From Drosophila miranda (taxonomy: Eukaryota > Arthropoda > Insecta > Diptera > Drosophilidae), in assembly GCF_003369915.1 (NCBI RefSeq), contig NC_046673.1, positions 9,470,001 through 9,534,000 of the forward strand: DNA of 64,000 nt, in the 5' to 3' direction. The notes under the pieces were generated by a model, which did no database searches, was not told the origin of the DNA, and saw only the letters and a list, made by a program, of their open reading frames with translations. This document shows, piece after piece, positions 32,208 to 41,835 of the stretch; position 1 is the stretch's first letter; each line of letters opens with the position of its first letter. A program made the position numbers and the translations under genes.

Positions 32208-32876
32208 TCATGGAGTCGTCGTGTCATTATTTCGTTTTGGCGGATTGATCAAGTACCGCGGGTGCTTCAGGAGGGACTTCCGGACGCGCCGCAGCTCGCG
32301 CTGCAGGTACTCGGCCTGTTCCTCGGGATCCGGGTTATCCTTTGTGAGGTCGACGGGCTTTGGCGTGAAGCGCAGCATCCGCTTCATGCGGGGCGACGGA
32401 TTCACAAAGATGATGGTCTGCACCCGCTTGTTGAGGGAGTAAATCTGCGGGACACCGTCGGCGGGCACCGTGATGAGGTGCCGCACAATGCTGCAGGTGT
32501 GGTAGCGGACTCTGAAGATCAGCGTGACGATCACCTTCAGGCTCCCGCAGCAGTAGGAGCTGACGGTGAAGGGCCCCCGCTCAACGACCTCCACGTATTC
32601 GACGCACGGGCCGAGAAACCGGAACACGGCCTTTGCCACAAAATCGGACACCCGAGGCTGTTGCGGGTTCCGCTGACCACCGGCCGCGTTGGGGTTCTCG
32701 TTTTCGTACATGCTCCTGAGGTACACCTGGAAGTGGTGACTCCACTCTCCGATCGGCTCCTCCAGGCGTCGCGCGAAACTGCCGATGACGATCTTCTTCT
32801 CGACCTCCAGCCGCCCTCCGCTGGTGCGGTGATCCCGCAGATTGCGGCTGTATGCGATTGCATTGGGCGCGTCCAT
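32208..32876 (-). CDS. Highly divergent YEATS-like protein (second copy)
   Basis: A single open exon of 222 residues from ATG 32876 (MDAPNAIAYSRNLRDH) to TGA 32208-32210. Core features align with the neighbour at 30881-31522: W-x-HHFQVYLRS in the position of HTWCVYLR, then FVAKAVFRFLG for FVRRVTFRM, and ERGPFTVSSYCCGSLKVIV for the APFEITEV strands. The segment IIFVNPSPRMKRML closely matches MIFVNPSPAMRLSL of the neighbour, which is good evidence for common descent. The C-terminus is charged, Lys/Arg-rich. The function is unknown. A testis or germline role would be typical of fast-evolving duplicated fly genes, but nothing here shows it. Confidence 0.6.
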   Translation of the reverse strand: MDAPNAIAYSRNLRDHRTSGGRLEVEKKIVIGSFARRLEEPIGEWSHHFQVYLRSMYENENPNAAGGQRNPQQPRVSDFVAKAVFRFLGPCVEYVEVVERGPFTVSSYCCGSLKVIVTLIFRVRYHTCSIVRHLITVPADGVPQIYSLNKRVQTIIFVNPSPRMKRMLRFTPKPVDLTKDNPDPEEQAEYLQRELRRVRKSLLKHPRYLINPPKRNNDTTTP

Positions 32877-34073
32877 CGTTGCCAAGTTCCTGCTGCCGGA
32901 ATAGCCAGACTATGGGAATGCTTCCGAAATATGTGGAGCCGTACTGAAAGACGATGACAGCTAACAGAACAGCCTAGACAGCCTGCTGGTCTCCTGCTGC
33001 CAGAGCCAATGATGGTTGTTCACCTGAAGCGGCTACTGTCCTCTAATCGCCTCTGATATTCATGAGCAGGTCTCAGTGGCACACGCGCCACATAACCACA
33101 TAATCATCATCATCACATTGACATTAGACCAGTGCCAGGGCCAGTGCCAGTGCCAGGAGCCAGGGGCCTGAGAACCCAATCCTAATCCAGCTCTCAGTCG
33201 ATCGACCGCGCGCGCTCACTCACAGGAGATGCAATGTGAGGCAGATCCGAGTAGAGCAACCCTCAATGGGATGCCACTAAGCCGCTTAGCGGCAATCAAA
33301 TCAGATCAAATCAAAACTACCCAAAAATAAGGAGTCAAAAGTCAGCGCCACCCGTCGCGAGCATCAAAATCAAATTAGCAGCAGTTTGGTGGCTAATTCT
33401 TTATCATTCAGTGGCATGCCAGCCCGGCAGACTGGTTGCCAGGATTGGGGATGGGATGGCGCGTGTGTGGCGACACCGATAAGAGGCAAGCGTCGGCAAA
33501 CAACCACACGTGTCCCACCGCCACAGCTGGGAGCATTGGGAGTGGCCAGGGATAAATGGATTTTCGCACCCACTCGACCCTGCGACACTGGCACACAGCC
33601 AAGAGCACACGCGGGGGCAGGTCCGCCCAAGCCGCCAATTAATAAAATTCAATTACCGGAGGCCGCCGCAAGCCGATGCCGGAGTCCGATAAAAATCCAA
33701 TATATGTACGAGTATTCCCGGCAGTGGGCCTGGGCAAATGTCCTGCAAGTGTTGAAGGACTCATCTGAAAGCTGGCAACAAATCGAAATAAACGTGTAAC
33801 TTTTATGTCATCGCACACATTAAAATTAAACTGTTATTGAAAACTGCAGATTGAAAGACTATCCGCTATCGTGCCACCATCCAGAGGATCTTCTCCAGTA
33901 GAAGCCCACTCGGCGGGGCTCCCTTATGCGGCCAACGCTTTCGAAATATGATATGATATTATTTGGACTAAAAATAATTGACTTATTGATGCATTAACAT
34001 AAACTTGACCCCTACATCTATCAGGGTAATATAACTTTTGCTTTCTTTATAATCCGCGAAAGTAAATGAAACG
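32877..34073. other. Intergenic region, no gene seen
   Basis: Moderately GC-rich to about 33,800, then AT-rich. Several open frames exist but none resembles a known family, and they overlap one another on both strands. Confidence 0.5.
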
Positions 34074-34662
34074 AGGGGGAACGCTGCGAGTTGCTGCGGC
34101 GACCCCAACTCTACATTTATGTATGTATACCCGATACTTAGTCAGTATGGCTCTCCTCCGGCAGACGGCGCTAACATTTCACGACACGACAAAGAGTGCG
34201 TGCGAGAGAGACAGAAAACCAGTCTGAGCGTGTCGTCGGGCGCTGCGCAGCGACTGAAAATTGATTTCTTACTTTTGGCTATAATAATAATTCGATCTGA
34301 TCCAAATTCGGCAATCTGATAGATATGATCATTTTCTATGATTGTGCGTTTTTAATTTTCTCGTATCTTCAATATTGTTGACACAGTTATTCGTCCTTTT
34401 CGGTGGCGGAAGGGGGTGGGGCGAAATTTCGAAATATACGTGTAATAGTGACATATTACAGAAGTTTGGATACAAAATGTCGTTGCTCTAGCTCTTATAG
34501 TCTTTGAGCACTAGGCGCTCATAGGGACGGACGGACAGACGGACAGACAGACAAGGCTCAATCGACTCGGCTATTGATGCTGATCAAGAATATACTTTAT
34601 GGGGTCGGAAACGATTCCTTCTGGACGTTACACACCCATTTTGAGTATCGGGTATAAAAAAC
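34074..34662 (+). mobile_element. Dispersed (GTCY)n-bearing repeat, INE-1/mini-me-like
   Basis: Begins with GAGGGGGAACGCTGCGAG, includes a short GGACGGACAGAC proto-microsatellite near 34525-34550, then ATCGACTCGGCTATTGATG and TATGGGGTCGGAAACG, and ends with the GAGTATCGGGTATA motif. A reverse-complement relative spans 55287-56345, and a fragment lies at 37362-37468. The structure fits the abundant noncoding repeats of the INE-1 (DINE-1)/mini-me group in Drosophila. No coding capacity. Confidence 0.6.
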
Positions 34663-34894
34663 GGAGCCTACCTGTATACAATATATACCTATAGCTTTCG
34701 CTACAAAAATGATTAAAATGATCTGTCTCACCGACCGAAACATAAAATTAACTTGGAAAAACTTTCGTCCGATGATTTTCTAGGATTTCTACAAAGCATC
34801 CTGATTAGCTACCGGGAAAAAAAAGTAAAATGCATTTAACCCATTGCAGAATATTGCATCAGACAGTACAAAATTTGGCTTGGCCCAAAAAATG

Positions 34895-35335
34895 ATCCTT
34901 CTCAATTGATGCGAAGAAATGTTGATCCAATATGGAGCCTTTGCCATTTCAATTCGTAATTAGGAACAGAAGTTCTGGACATACATTTTCCATTCGTGGT
35001 GACGGCGATACTGGCAGATATTGTGGTAAATGCCATCCCATCGGAGTTGTGGCTGGAAGGCCCTCCACAGACAACCACAGGCATCGGGTAGGGCATCAGT
35101 ATACACGCCACGGACTACAGGGTGCGAGGATCTTAGAACTTCAGGGTTTTATCCCAAGATCCAGGTGTGGTTTTGGTGGACACCTCCAAATCCCAGAAGC
35201 AGATGGTGTGCTCCTGGCTGGTGGTGCACAGACCATTCCAGGGGGCTGTCTCGAGGGCGAACAAGGAATCACAACCCTCAAAGAACCCTTTAATTGGATT
35301 AACAAGCATATTCATGGAGTGCTGGAGAACTCAAC
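34895..35335 (-). pseudogene. Degraded Rae1-like (WD40 mRNA export factor) pseudogene
   Basis: Minus-strand translation around 35315-35133 gives NPIKGFFEGCDSLFALE, then HTICFWDLE and GSWDKTLKF, followed by a stop. These resemble successive parts of fly Rae1: NPMKDFE..DSVSALE, the first WD blade, and the GSWDKTLKFWD signature. Further downstream PYPMPVVV recalls YPMAVVGT. Near 34930-34960 the minus strand reads GGCTCCAT, as in the LGSIEGR codons. Frames shift and stops intervene, and no introns separate the blocks, so a decayed retrocopy is likely. The identification is from memory of Rae1 and is moderately secure. Confidence 0.5.
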
Positions 35336-36031
35336 CATAAGTCCACTTAAAATATCTCGATGATTCTGAAGATGGTAGATGGTTGCAGATCTATAACTGT
35401 AGAGCTATATACATATCTAAAGCACTCCTCTAGGTATTTATATTGGATTATTAATCAATCAATCTGCGGAAATTGATTTATTGAGCGGAAAGCACGGGGC
35501 CAAAGAACACGACGACAGTGTGGCAGGCACCAGTGGCTCCTATATGCACAAACGCCAACCAAGAGACTGGGGAGGTCGGGGTTCCCACTGCAACACTGGC
35601 TCAGGAGGTCGATCTACCGAACTCCGAACCCAGCAGATCTATCTTATGAGATGGCGATCCTGCAATGTGGATATCCAGAGCTCCATTTTGGATGAGATTG
35701 ACCGAGTGACCGGGACAACTAGGACTATTAGGCCCCTTTTTCAAGGCTATAGGATACCCAGACTGCAGAATGACTAATCTAATGCTGTGGATGAGGGCAA
35801 GCCTAAAGGTTATAGGTAGTATTGTAGAGGCGGAGATTTCGAGGACTCAAATACATTTCCCAGCTGTGAAAAGGGACATATAATAATGTACATACCTTCT
35901 CGAAGGCCAGAACAAAGAACTCAGACACTTACGATACAGTAGTATAAAGATGTCCCAGTTCATACACTGAGCATTTCGCAAGCGAACTTTCTGGATTAGA
36001 TTCCAGGGTCTTCGTTCACCCAGTGATGGTA
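35336..36031. other. Unassigned sequence
   Basis: No gene recognised. On the minus strand a run of about 90 codons between about 35470 and 35760 is open except for one stop, but it matches nothing I know. Confidence 0.4.
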
Positions 36032-36859
36032 CACCCAATTCTGTTTTTACATGGTAGATTGGTTCCTGACAAAAACCGTGTAAAAAAAGACATTGATCGT
36101 ATGCAAAAATAGGTGATTGGTTTTTTAACTCTAAAACCTATTAAAATTAGGGAACGTTGGAAAAACAAATTTGAGTAAAAAAAATATCTTTATCAAACAC
36201 GTCTGATCGGATTGTTAGTTTAAGAAAATTTTAACACATTTCTATTTGTTATTTGCTAAGTATTACGAATGGGGGGAGGAGGAGCCACAACAGCGAGAGG
36301 GTGAGAAGACTGCGCATGGCAGGGAGATTCAGAACATTATGATCCGGATCTCAGGTAGGGTGGGTACGTCAGAGGTAAGATACCGACACCTCAACCTGGC
36401 CCACGTACATGGGATATTGTTTGTCGAGTAGAGTCGGTTTGCAATTTTTTGTTCGGCTATTTTGGTTATTTCAATTGTCCGAGATGTCCAATCAGTTGGT
36501 ATATTGTGCGACCTGGGGGCTTGGGAAGCACTCAGCCCTGGGATGACTGGCTAGCCGGCCTTGCCACAAAGAAAAAAAATGGTTTCTACAAAAAGGGAAT
36601 TTCCCTAAATCTATCTACAATCTATCTATGTATCTGCTATCTACAATAGCTCCGACCAGTAAATTTGCTTTTATGTACATATGTATGTATGTACTTTATG
36701 ATCTTTCTTGTTTTCTGTGTGTGTTTTTATCTTTTTGTATTATGTTATTTTGAACCGTGCTAAATATAATAAAATCGTGTAAAAAGATATACAATTTTTG
36801 ATTTTCAAATTTTATTTCAAAACCGTGTAAAAGGAACAGTGTAAAAACAGAATAGGGTG
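36032..36859. mobile_element. 828-bp nonautonomous DNA transposon with TIRs and TA target duplication
   Basis: The left end CACCCAATTCTGTTTTTACA is matched at the right end by the inverted form (CACCCTATTCTGTTTTTACA on the minus strand), one mismatch in 20. Both ends are flanked by TA. A subterminal AACCGTGTAAAA word recurs near both ends. There is no transposase frame inside. TA duplication and short TIRs suggest a Tc1/mariner or pogo-type MITE. Confidence 0.75.
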
Positions 36860-37502
36860 TACCTCATTTATTCGACTAATAGCTGGGAGGTGTGTTTAGA
36901 GATGGCTACGAATACAAATTTTGCGTTTTATCTATCTCTCTTTCCTATATCTCTCTTCGCAGGAAATTTAGCAAAGTCTAACTTCGTAACAGCCTTATAG
37001 CCTTTTCCCACACAGCACATCTTCGGGGAACGCATAATGGGCATTTTTTTAAAGTCTGATTTATTCATTGATGACAGTAAAAATATAATAAATTTATTTC
37101 AGTTTGCAATATGAATATTGTAAATATTTATTCCTACTTATTGTGAATCTTAAAAATGTTCTGTTGTAAAAAGTTGCGGTTTTTGCTGTCTAATCTAAAA
37201 ATGTACAAAGACAATTAGTCGAAATTTCAATTTCAAAAGTTTCATTCCACGAAAGTCTAAAAGGAGTTGCCTGACTGAGTTACTTACGATTGCAAGATTA
37301 TAAAAATATAAAAAAAAAAGCCTCGGCCACAGACTATATTATTATCCACGATATTATTACACACAGAAGGAAGCGTTTCCGACCCCATAAAGAATACATA
37401 TGTACATACATATGTATATATTCGTGATCAGCATCAATAGCCGGGCCGTCTGTCCGTCTTGTTTGTTCTTGCTTAAACCTTTTTTTAGACTAAATGTAAC
37501 TA
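36860..37502. other. Intergenic, repeat-rich sequence
   Basis: AT-rich. Contains the reverse-oriented fragment of the (GTCY)n repeat (37362-37468). No gene seen. Confidence 0.5.
37362..37468 (-). mobile_element. Fragment of the dispersed (GTCY)n-bearing repeat
   Basis: On the minus strand it carries GGACAGACGG and TATTGATGCTGATCA, then TATGGGGTCGGAAACGCTTC, the same order as in the copy at 34525-34620. Confidence 0.6.
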
Positions 37503-38137
37503 AAGCAAGTGTTTAAAATAAGCCAGTCATTAAAATAATAGGTTCATTAATCGTATAAAATTATGTGGGCATGGCTAAATGTTCTATCTAGCATATAATA
37601 TTTGACGGAACATTAAAATGAAGCAATATGGTTTCCAATCCTTGACGGAGAACGATTAACCTTTTATAAGCAAAGGGGGAATCTCAGTTTTCCACCGAAA
37701 ATAATGAAAATTTTATAATTTAGCGCAGTTCACGTGAAAGATATCGTGGTGTTTTTTGAAGTTCAGAGGAAAAATGGCATGGATCTACAAGAAGAACTTT
37801 CAATCGTTAATATTTTCCTTCATTTACCTCAAGTAGTTGAACTATTTAAATATAGGGGGCTGAAGTGGGCTACGTTCGTTTTTTCATCATAACGAGACGC
37901 TATATTGTTGTTGAGGAGCAAAAACAGCAATCGCCGTAGCAGGAAACAAGTCAAGTATTTAGAATAAGCCAGTTAAGTAGAAAATTTATTCATTAATCGG
38001 TTAAAACTATGTGGGCATGGCTAAATGTGCTATATAGCTGAGAATATTCCACGGAAGATCAGAAACCAGGAATATGTAAAATAGAACTTGAATTCGTCAG
38101 TATAGTTACGGTATATTATTGAAATGAGACGGTATTA

Positions 38138-38299
38138 TTCGGTATATTTCTGAGGGTCGGACCGTATATCTTATCGATAAATCCGCGGTCACACTGTTCA
38201 CTACTGAAACAGTTTCTGCGCGTCGTTGTTTTAATTTTAGAGCCGTTGAGAGCCAAATTTTGCACAAGTGTTCGTTTAATTATTTGACTATTTGAGAGG
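38138..38299 (+). promoter_or_regulatory. Promoter plus noncoding exon signal, A unit 1
   Basis: Motif 6 (TTCGGTATATTT) at 38138-38149, DRE (TATCGATA) at 38172-38179 and Motif 1 (CGGTCACACTG) at 38186-38196, all in sense orientation. About 100 bp without ATG follow, then the donor GAGAGG|GTGAGT with GT at 38300. Confidence 0.6.
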
Positions 38300-38527
38300 G
38301 TGAGTTGGAAAGGCCACAAAATATTCATATTGCAATAAAAGCAAGTATTAACTATGCGCCAGTTAAGTAGAAAAATTATTCATGAATCGTATAAAATTAT
38401 GTGGGCATGGCTAAATGTGCTATATAGCTGAGAATATTCCACGGAAGATCAAAAACTAGGAATATGTAAAATAGAACTTGAATTCGTCAGTATATTTACG
38501 GTATATTATTAAAATGAGATGGTATTA

Positions 38528-38688
38528 TTCGGTATATTTCTGAGGGTCGGACCGTATATCTTATCGATAAATCCGCGGTCACACTGGTCACTAGGAAACA
38601 GTTTCTGCGCGTCGTTGTTTTAATTTTAGAGCCGTTGAGAGGCAAACTTTGCACAAGTGTTCGTTTAATTATTTGACTATTTGAGAGG
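38528..38688 (+). promoter_or_regulatory. Promoter plus noncoding exon signal, A unit 2
   Basis: Motif 6 at 38528-38539, DRE at 38562-38569, Motif 1 at 38576-38586, ATG-less segment, donor GTGAGT at 38689. Confidence 0.6.
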
Positions 38689-38916
38689 GTGAGTTGGAAA
38701 GGCCACAAAATATTCATATTGCAATAAAAGCAAGTATTAAGTATGAGCCAGTTAAGTAGAAAAATTATTCATGAATCGTATAAAATTATGTGGGCATGGC
38801 TAAATGTGCTATATAGCTGAGAATATTCCACGGAAGATCAAAAACGAGGAATATGTAAAATAGAACTTGAATTCGTCAGTATATTTACGGTATATTATTA
38901 AAATGAGACGGTATTA

Positions 38917-39078
38917 TTCGGTATATTTCTGAGGGTCTGACCGTATATCTTATCGATAAGTCCGCGGTCACACTGTTCACTACTGAAACAGTTTCTGCGC
39001 GTCGTTGTTTTAATTTTAGAGCCGTTGAGAGGCAAACTTTGCACAAGTGTTCGTTTAATTATTTGACTATTTGAGAGG
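38917..39078 (+). promoter_or_regulatory. Promoter plus noncoding exon signal, A unit 3
   Basis: Motif 6 at 38917-38928, DRE at 38951-38958, Motif 1 at 38965-38975. The donor here is GTAAGT at 39079, a change from GTGAGT that keeps donor function. Confidence 0.6.
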
Positions 39079-39752
39079 GTAAGTTGGAAAGGCCACAAAA
39101 TATTCATATTGCAATAAAAGCAAGTATTAAGTATGAGCCAGTTAAGTAGAAAAATTATTCATGAATCGTATAAAATTATGTGGGCATGGCTAAATGTTCT
39201 ATCTAGCATATAATATTTGACGGAACATTAAAATGAAGCAATATGGTTTCCAATCCTTGACGGAGAACGGTTAACCTATTATAAGCAAATGGGGAATCTC
39301 AGTTTTCCACCGAAAATAATGAAAATTTTATAATTTAGCGCAGTTCACGTGAAAGATATCGTGGTGTTTTTTGAAGTTCAGAGGAAAAATGGCATGGATC
39401 TACAAGAAGAACTTTCAATCGTTAATATTTTCCTTCATTTACCTCAAGTAGTTGAACTATTTAAATATAGGGGGCTGAAGTGGGCTACGTTCGTTTTTTC
39501 ATCATAACGAGACGCTATATTGTTGTTGAGGAGCAAAAACAGCAATCGCCGTAGCAGGAAACAAGTCAAGTATTTAGAATAAGCCAGTTAAGTAAAAAAT
39601 TGATTCATGAATCGGTTAAAACTATGTGGGCATGGCTAAATGTGCTATATAGCTGAGAATATTCCACGGAAGATCAAAAACTAGGAATATGTAAAATAGA
39701 ACTTGAATTCGCCAGTATATTTACGGTATATTATTAAAATGAGACGGTATTA

Positions 39753-39914
39753 TTCGGTATATTTCTGACGGTCGGACCGTATATCTTATCGATAAGTCCG
39801 CGGTCACACTGTTCACTACTGAAACAGTTTCTGCGCGTCGTTGTTTTAATTTTAGAGCAGTTGAGAGCCAAATTTTGCACAAGTGTTCGTTTAATTATTT
39901 GACTATTTGAGAGG
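39753..39914 (+). promoter_or_regulatory. Promoter plus noncoding exon signal, A unit 4
   Basis: Motif 6 at 39753-39764, DRE at 39787-39794, Motif 1 at 39801-39811, ATG-less segment, donor GTAAGT at 39915. Confidence 0.6.
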
Positions 39915-40588
39915 GTAAGTTGGAAAGGCCACAAAATATTCATATTGCAATAAAAGCAAGTATTAAGTATGAGCCAGTTAAGTAGAAAAATTATTCATGA
40001 ATCGTATAAAATTATGTGGGCATGGCTAAATGTTCTATCTAGCATATAATATTTGACGGAACATTAAAATGAAGCAATATGGTTTCCAATCCTTGACGGA
40101 GAACGGTTAACCTATTATAAGCAAAGGGGGAATCTCAGTTTTCCACCGAAAATAATGAAAATTTTATAATTTAGCGCAGTTCACGTGAAAGATATCGTGG
40201 TGTTTTTTGAAGTTCAGAGGAAAAATGGCATGGATCTACAAGAAGAACTTTCAATCGTTAATATTTTCCTTCATTTACCTCAAGTAGTTGAACTATTTAA
40301 ATATAGGGGGCTGAAGTGGGCTACGTTCGTTTTTTCATCATAACGAAACGCTATATTGTTGTTGAGGAGCAAAAACAGCAATCGCCGTAGCAGGAAACAA
40401 GTCAAGTATTTAGAATAAGCCAGTTAAGTAAAAAATTGATTCATTAATCGGTTAAAACTATGTGGGCATGGCTAAATGTGCTATATAGCTGAGAATATTC
40501 CACGGATGATCAAAAACTAGGAATATGTAAAATAGAACTTGAATTCGCCAGTATATTTACGGTATATTATTAAAATGAGACGGTATTA

Positions 40589-40747
40589 TTCGGTATATTT
40601 CTGAGGGTCGGACCGTATATCTTATCGATAAGTCCGCGGTCACACTGTTCATTACTGAAACAGTTTCTGCGCGTCGTTGTTTTAATTTTAGAGCCGAGAG
40701 GCAAACTTTGCACAAGTGTTCGTTTAATTATTTGACTATTTGAGAGG
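40589..40747 (+). promoter_or_regulatory. Promoter plus noncoding exon signal, A unit 5 (3'-most copy)
   Basis: Motif 6 at 40589-40600, DRE at 40623-40630, Motif 1 at 40637-40647, ATG-less segment, donor GTGAGT at 40748. Sequence becomes unique at 40784, so this copy joins directly to the putative first intron of the gene at 46843. It may be the ancestral promoter. Confidence 0.6.
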
Positions 40748-40783
40748 GTGAGTTGGAAAGGCCACAAAATATTCATATTGAGC

Positions 40784-41640
40784 ACGTTTTCGCTTCGGAA
40801 ATGAGATTTTCGCAGCTCCGTTTAGAATGCGGCTGAGTGGCGTCACTCATGTACAGTAAATTTCGCTGTCTCGCACACATACCAACGCAAAGTCATGCGT
40901 AAAATGTGAAATGCGAAATAAGCCGCAACAGCGAGAGCCTTGAAGATAACTATTAGATTGTAATTTTAGCTATTTTCCCGTACTCTACGATTATACATAC
41001 AAAGTTTAATTTTTCGCAAAGTTATTGGTATACTACATCATTGTGTTCGCTTCGCCTGTGCGTGCCGCCAGTCTCAAAGGGAAGCGGTGCTTTCTGTCGT
41101 GGTGTGTGTCTGTGTGCATGCATAAGTATTTTATAGAACACAAAACAAAACAAACGCAGCGCCCAAGAGATAGGGAGCCGCTTCATATTTTTCTTCTCAA
41201 TTAATTTGTTGCTGGTCTGATTTGTGTCTACATGTAAATGTGAGAAAATGCGTGCTTTTCTGCGAACGTACTCATTTCGTAGAAAAGCTAAAAAAAAAAC
41301 CACACACAAAGAGCATCGCGAAAACATACTAATATAAATCTAATTGTGTGTTTTATTATACTTGAAAATGGCCCCATTTTCAAAGGGCGAAATACGAAAC
41401 GCAAAATCGGGCTTTGCGGCAACCGCAGTCGTCCAGAGCCTCAATTGTGTGTGTGTGTGTGTATGTGCGTACACATGTTCGTGTGCAACTTTAATTTCCT
41501 GATGTGTGTGCGCGCACGAACGAACACGCACAAATTACGCTGCATTAGGGAAGCGCCTAGTACGAAAAATGGCCGCTGGGACACGCGTCGTTCTGCACGA
41601 ACTTTGCGTATGCGCTCGTTTCTGTGTGTGTGTGTGTGTG
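40784..41640. other. Unique sequence between the array and the retrotransposon
   Basis: No coding exon recognised. Contains GT/CA-rich stretches and ends in a (GT)n run at 41623-41640 that is the left target flank of the retrotransposon. If the promoter array drives the gene at 46843, this is first-intron sequence. Confidence 0.5.
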
Positions 41641-41835
41641 TTTTTTTTTTTTTTTCTCCATGGATACGCCACGGCGGGTGAGAATCTCTAAGAGACGCGA
41701 CCGGCCCGTACCAGTCAACGAACTGGACTACCCCTTCGGGGCTTCCCAGCTAAACTCACCACCACGCACAGCTGCACACCTCATTCCCCGCGGGATCACC
41801 GAAAGGTATTACTTCGCGGGGATGGGTTGCCTACG

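Larger units (their letters stand above)
37503..40783 (+). repeat. Composite tandem array of two units, order B-A-A-A-B-A-B-A
   Basis: Unit B is about 446 bp: 37565-38010, 39180-39625, 40016-40461. Unit A is about 390 bp: 38011-38400, 38401-38789, 38790-39179, 39626-40015, and a last partial copy 40462-40783. Both units begin GTGGGCATGGCTAAATGT and end with a related AGCCAGTTAAGTA...ATTCAT.AATCG stretch, but are unrelated in between. Copies of each unit are nearly identical. The array starts within a decayed tail-like stretch from about 37503 and ends abruptly at 40783, after which sequence is unique. Unit A carries promoter and exon-like signals, annotated separately. The conserved minus-strand open frame of about 70 codons in each A unit crosses these signals and is probably fortuitous. 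Confidence 0.9.

Noticed and set aside
32124..32957. 277-codon plus-strand frame opposite the second YEATS-like gene
   Set aside because: The minus strand carries recognisable homology with the neighbouring gene; the plus-strand frame does not.
38116..40785. Repeated minus-strand frame of about 70 codons in every A unit (MNILWPFQLTLSN...)
   Set aside because: It is conserved only because the units are near-identical. It crosses the promoter motifs and splice donor, varies in its ends and resembles no protein.
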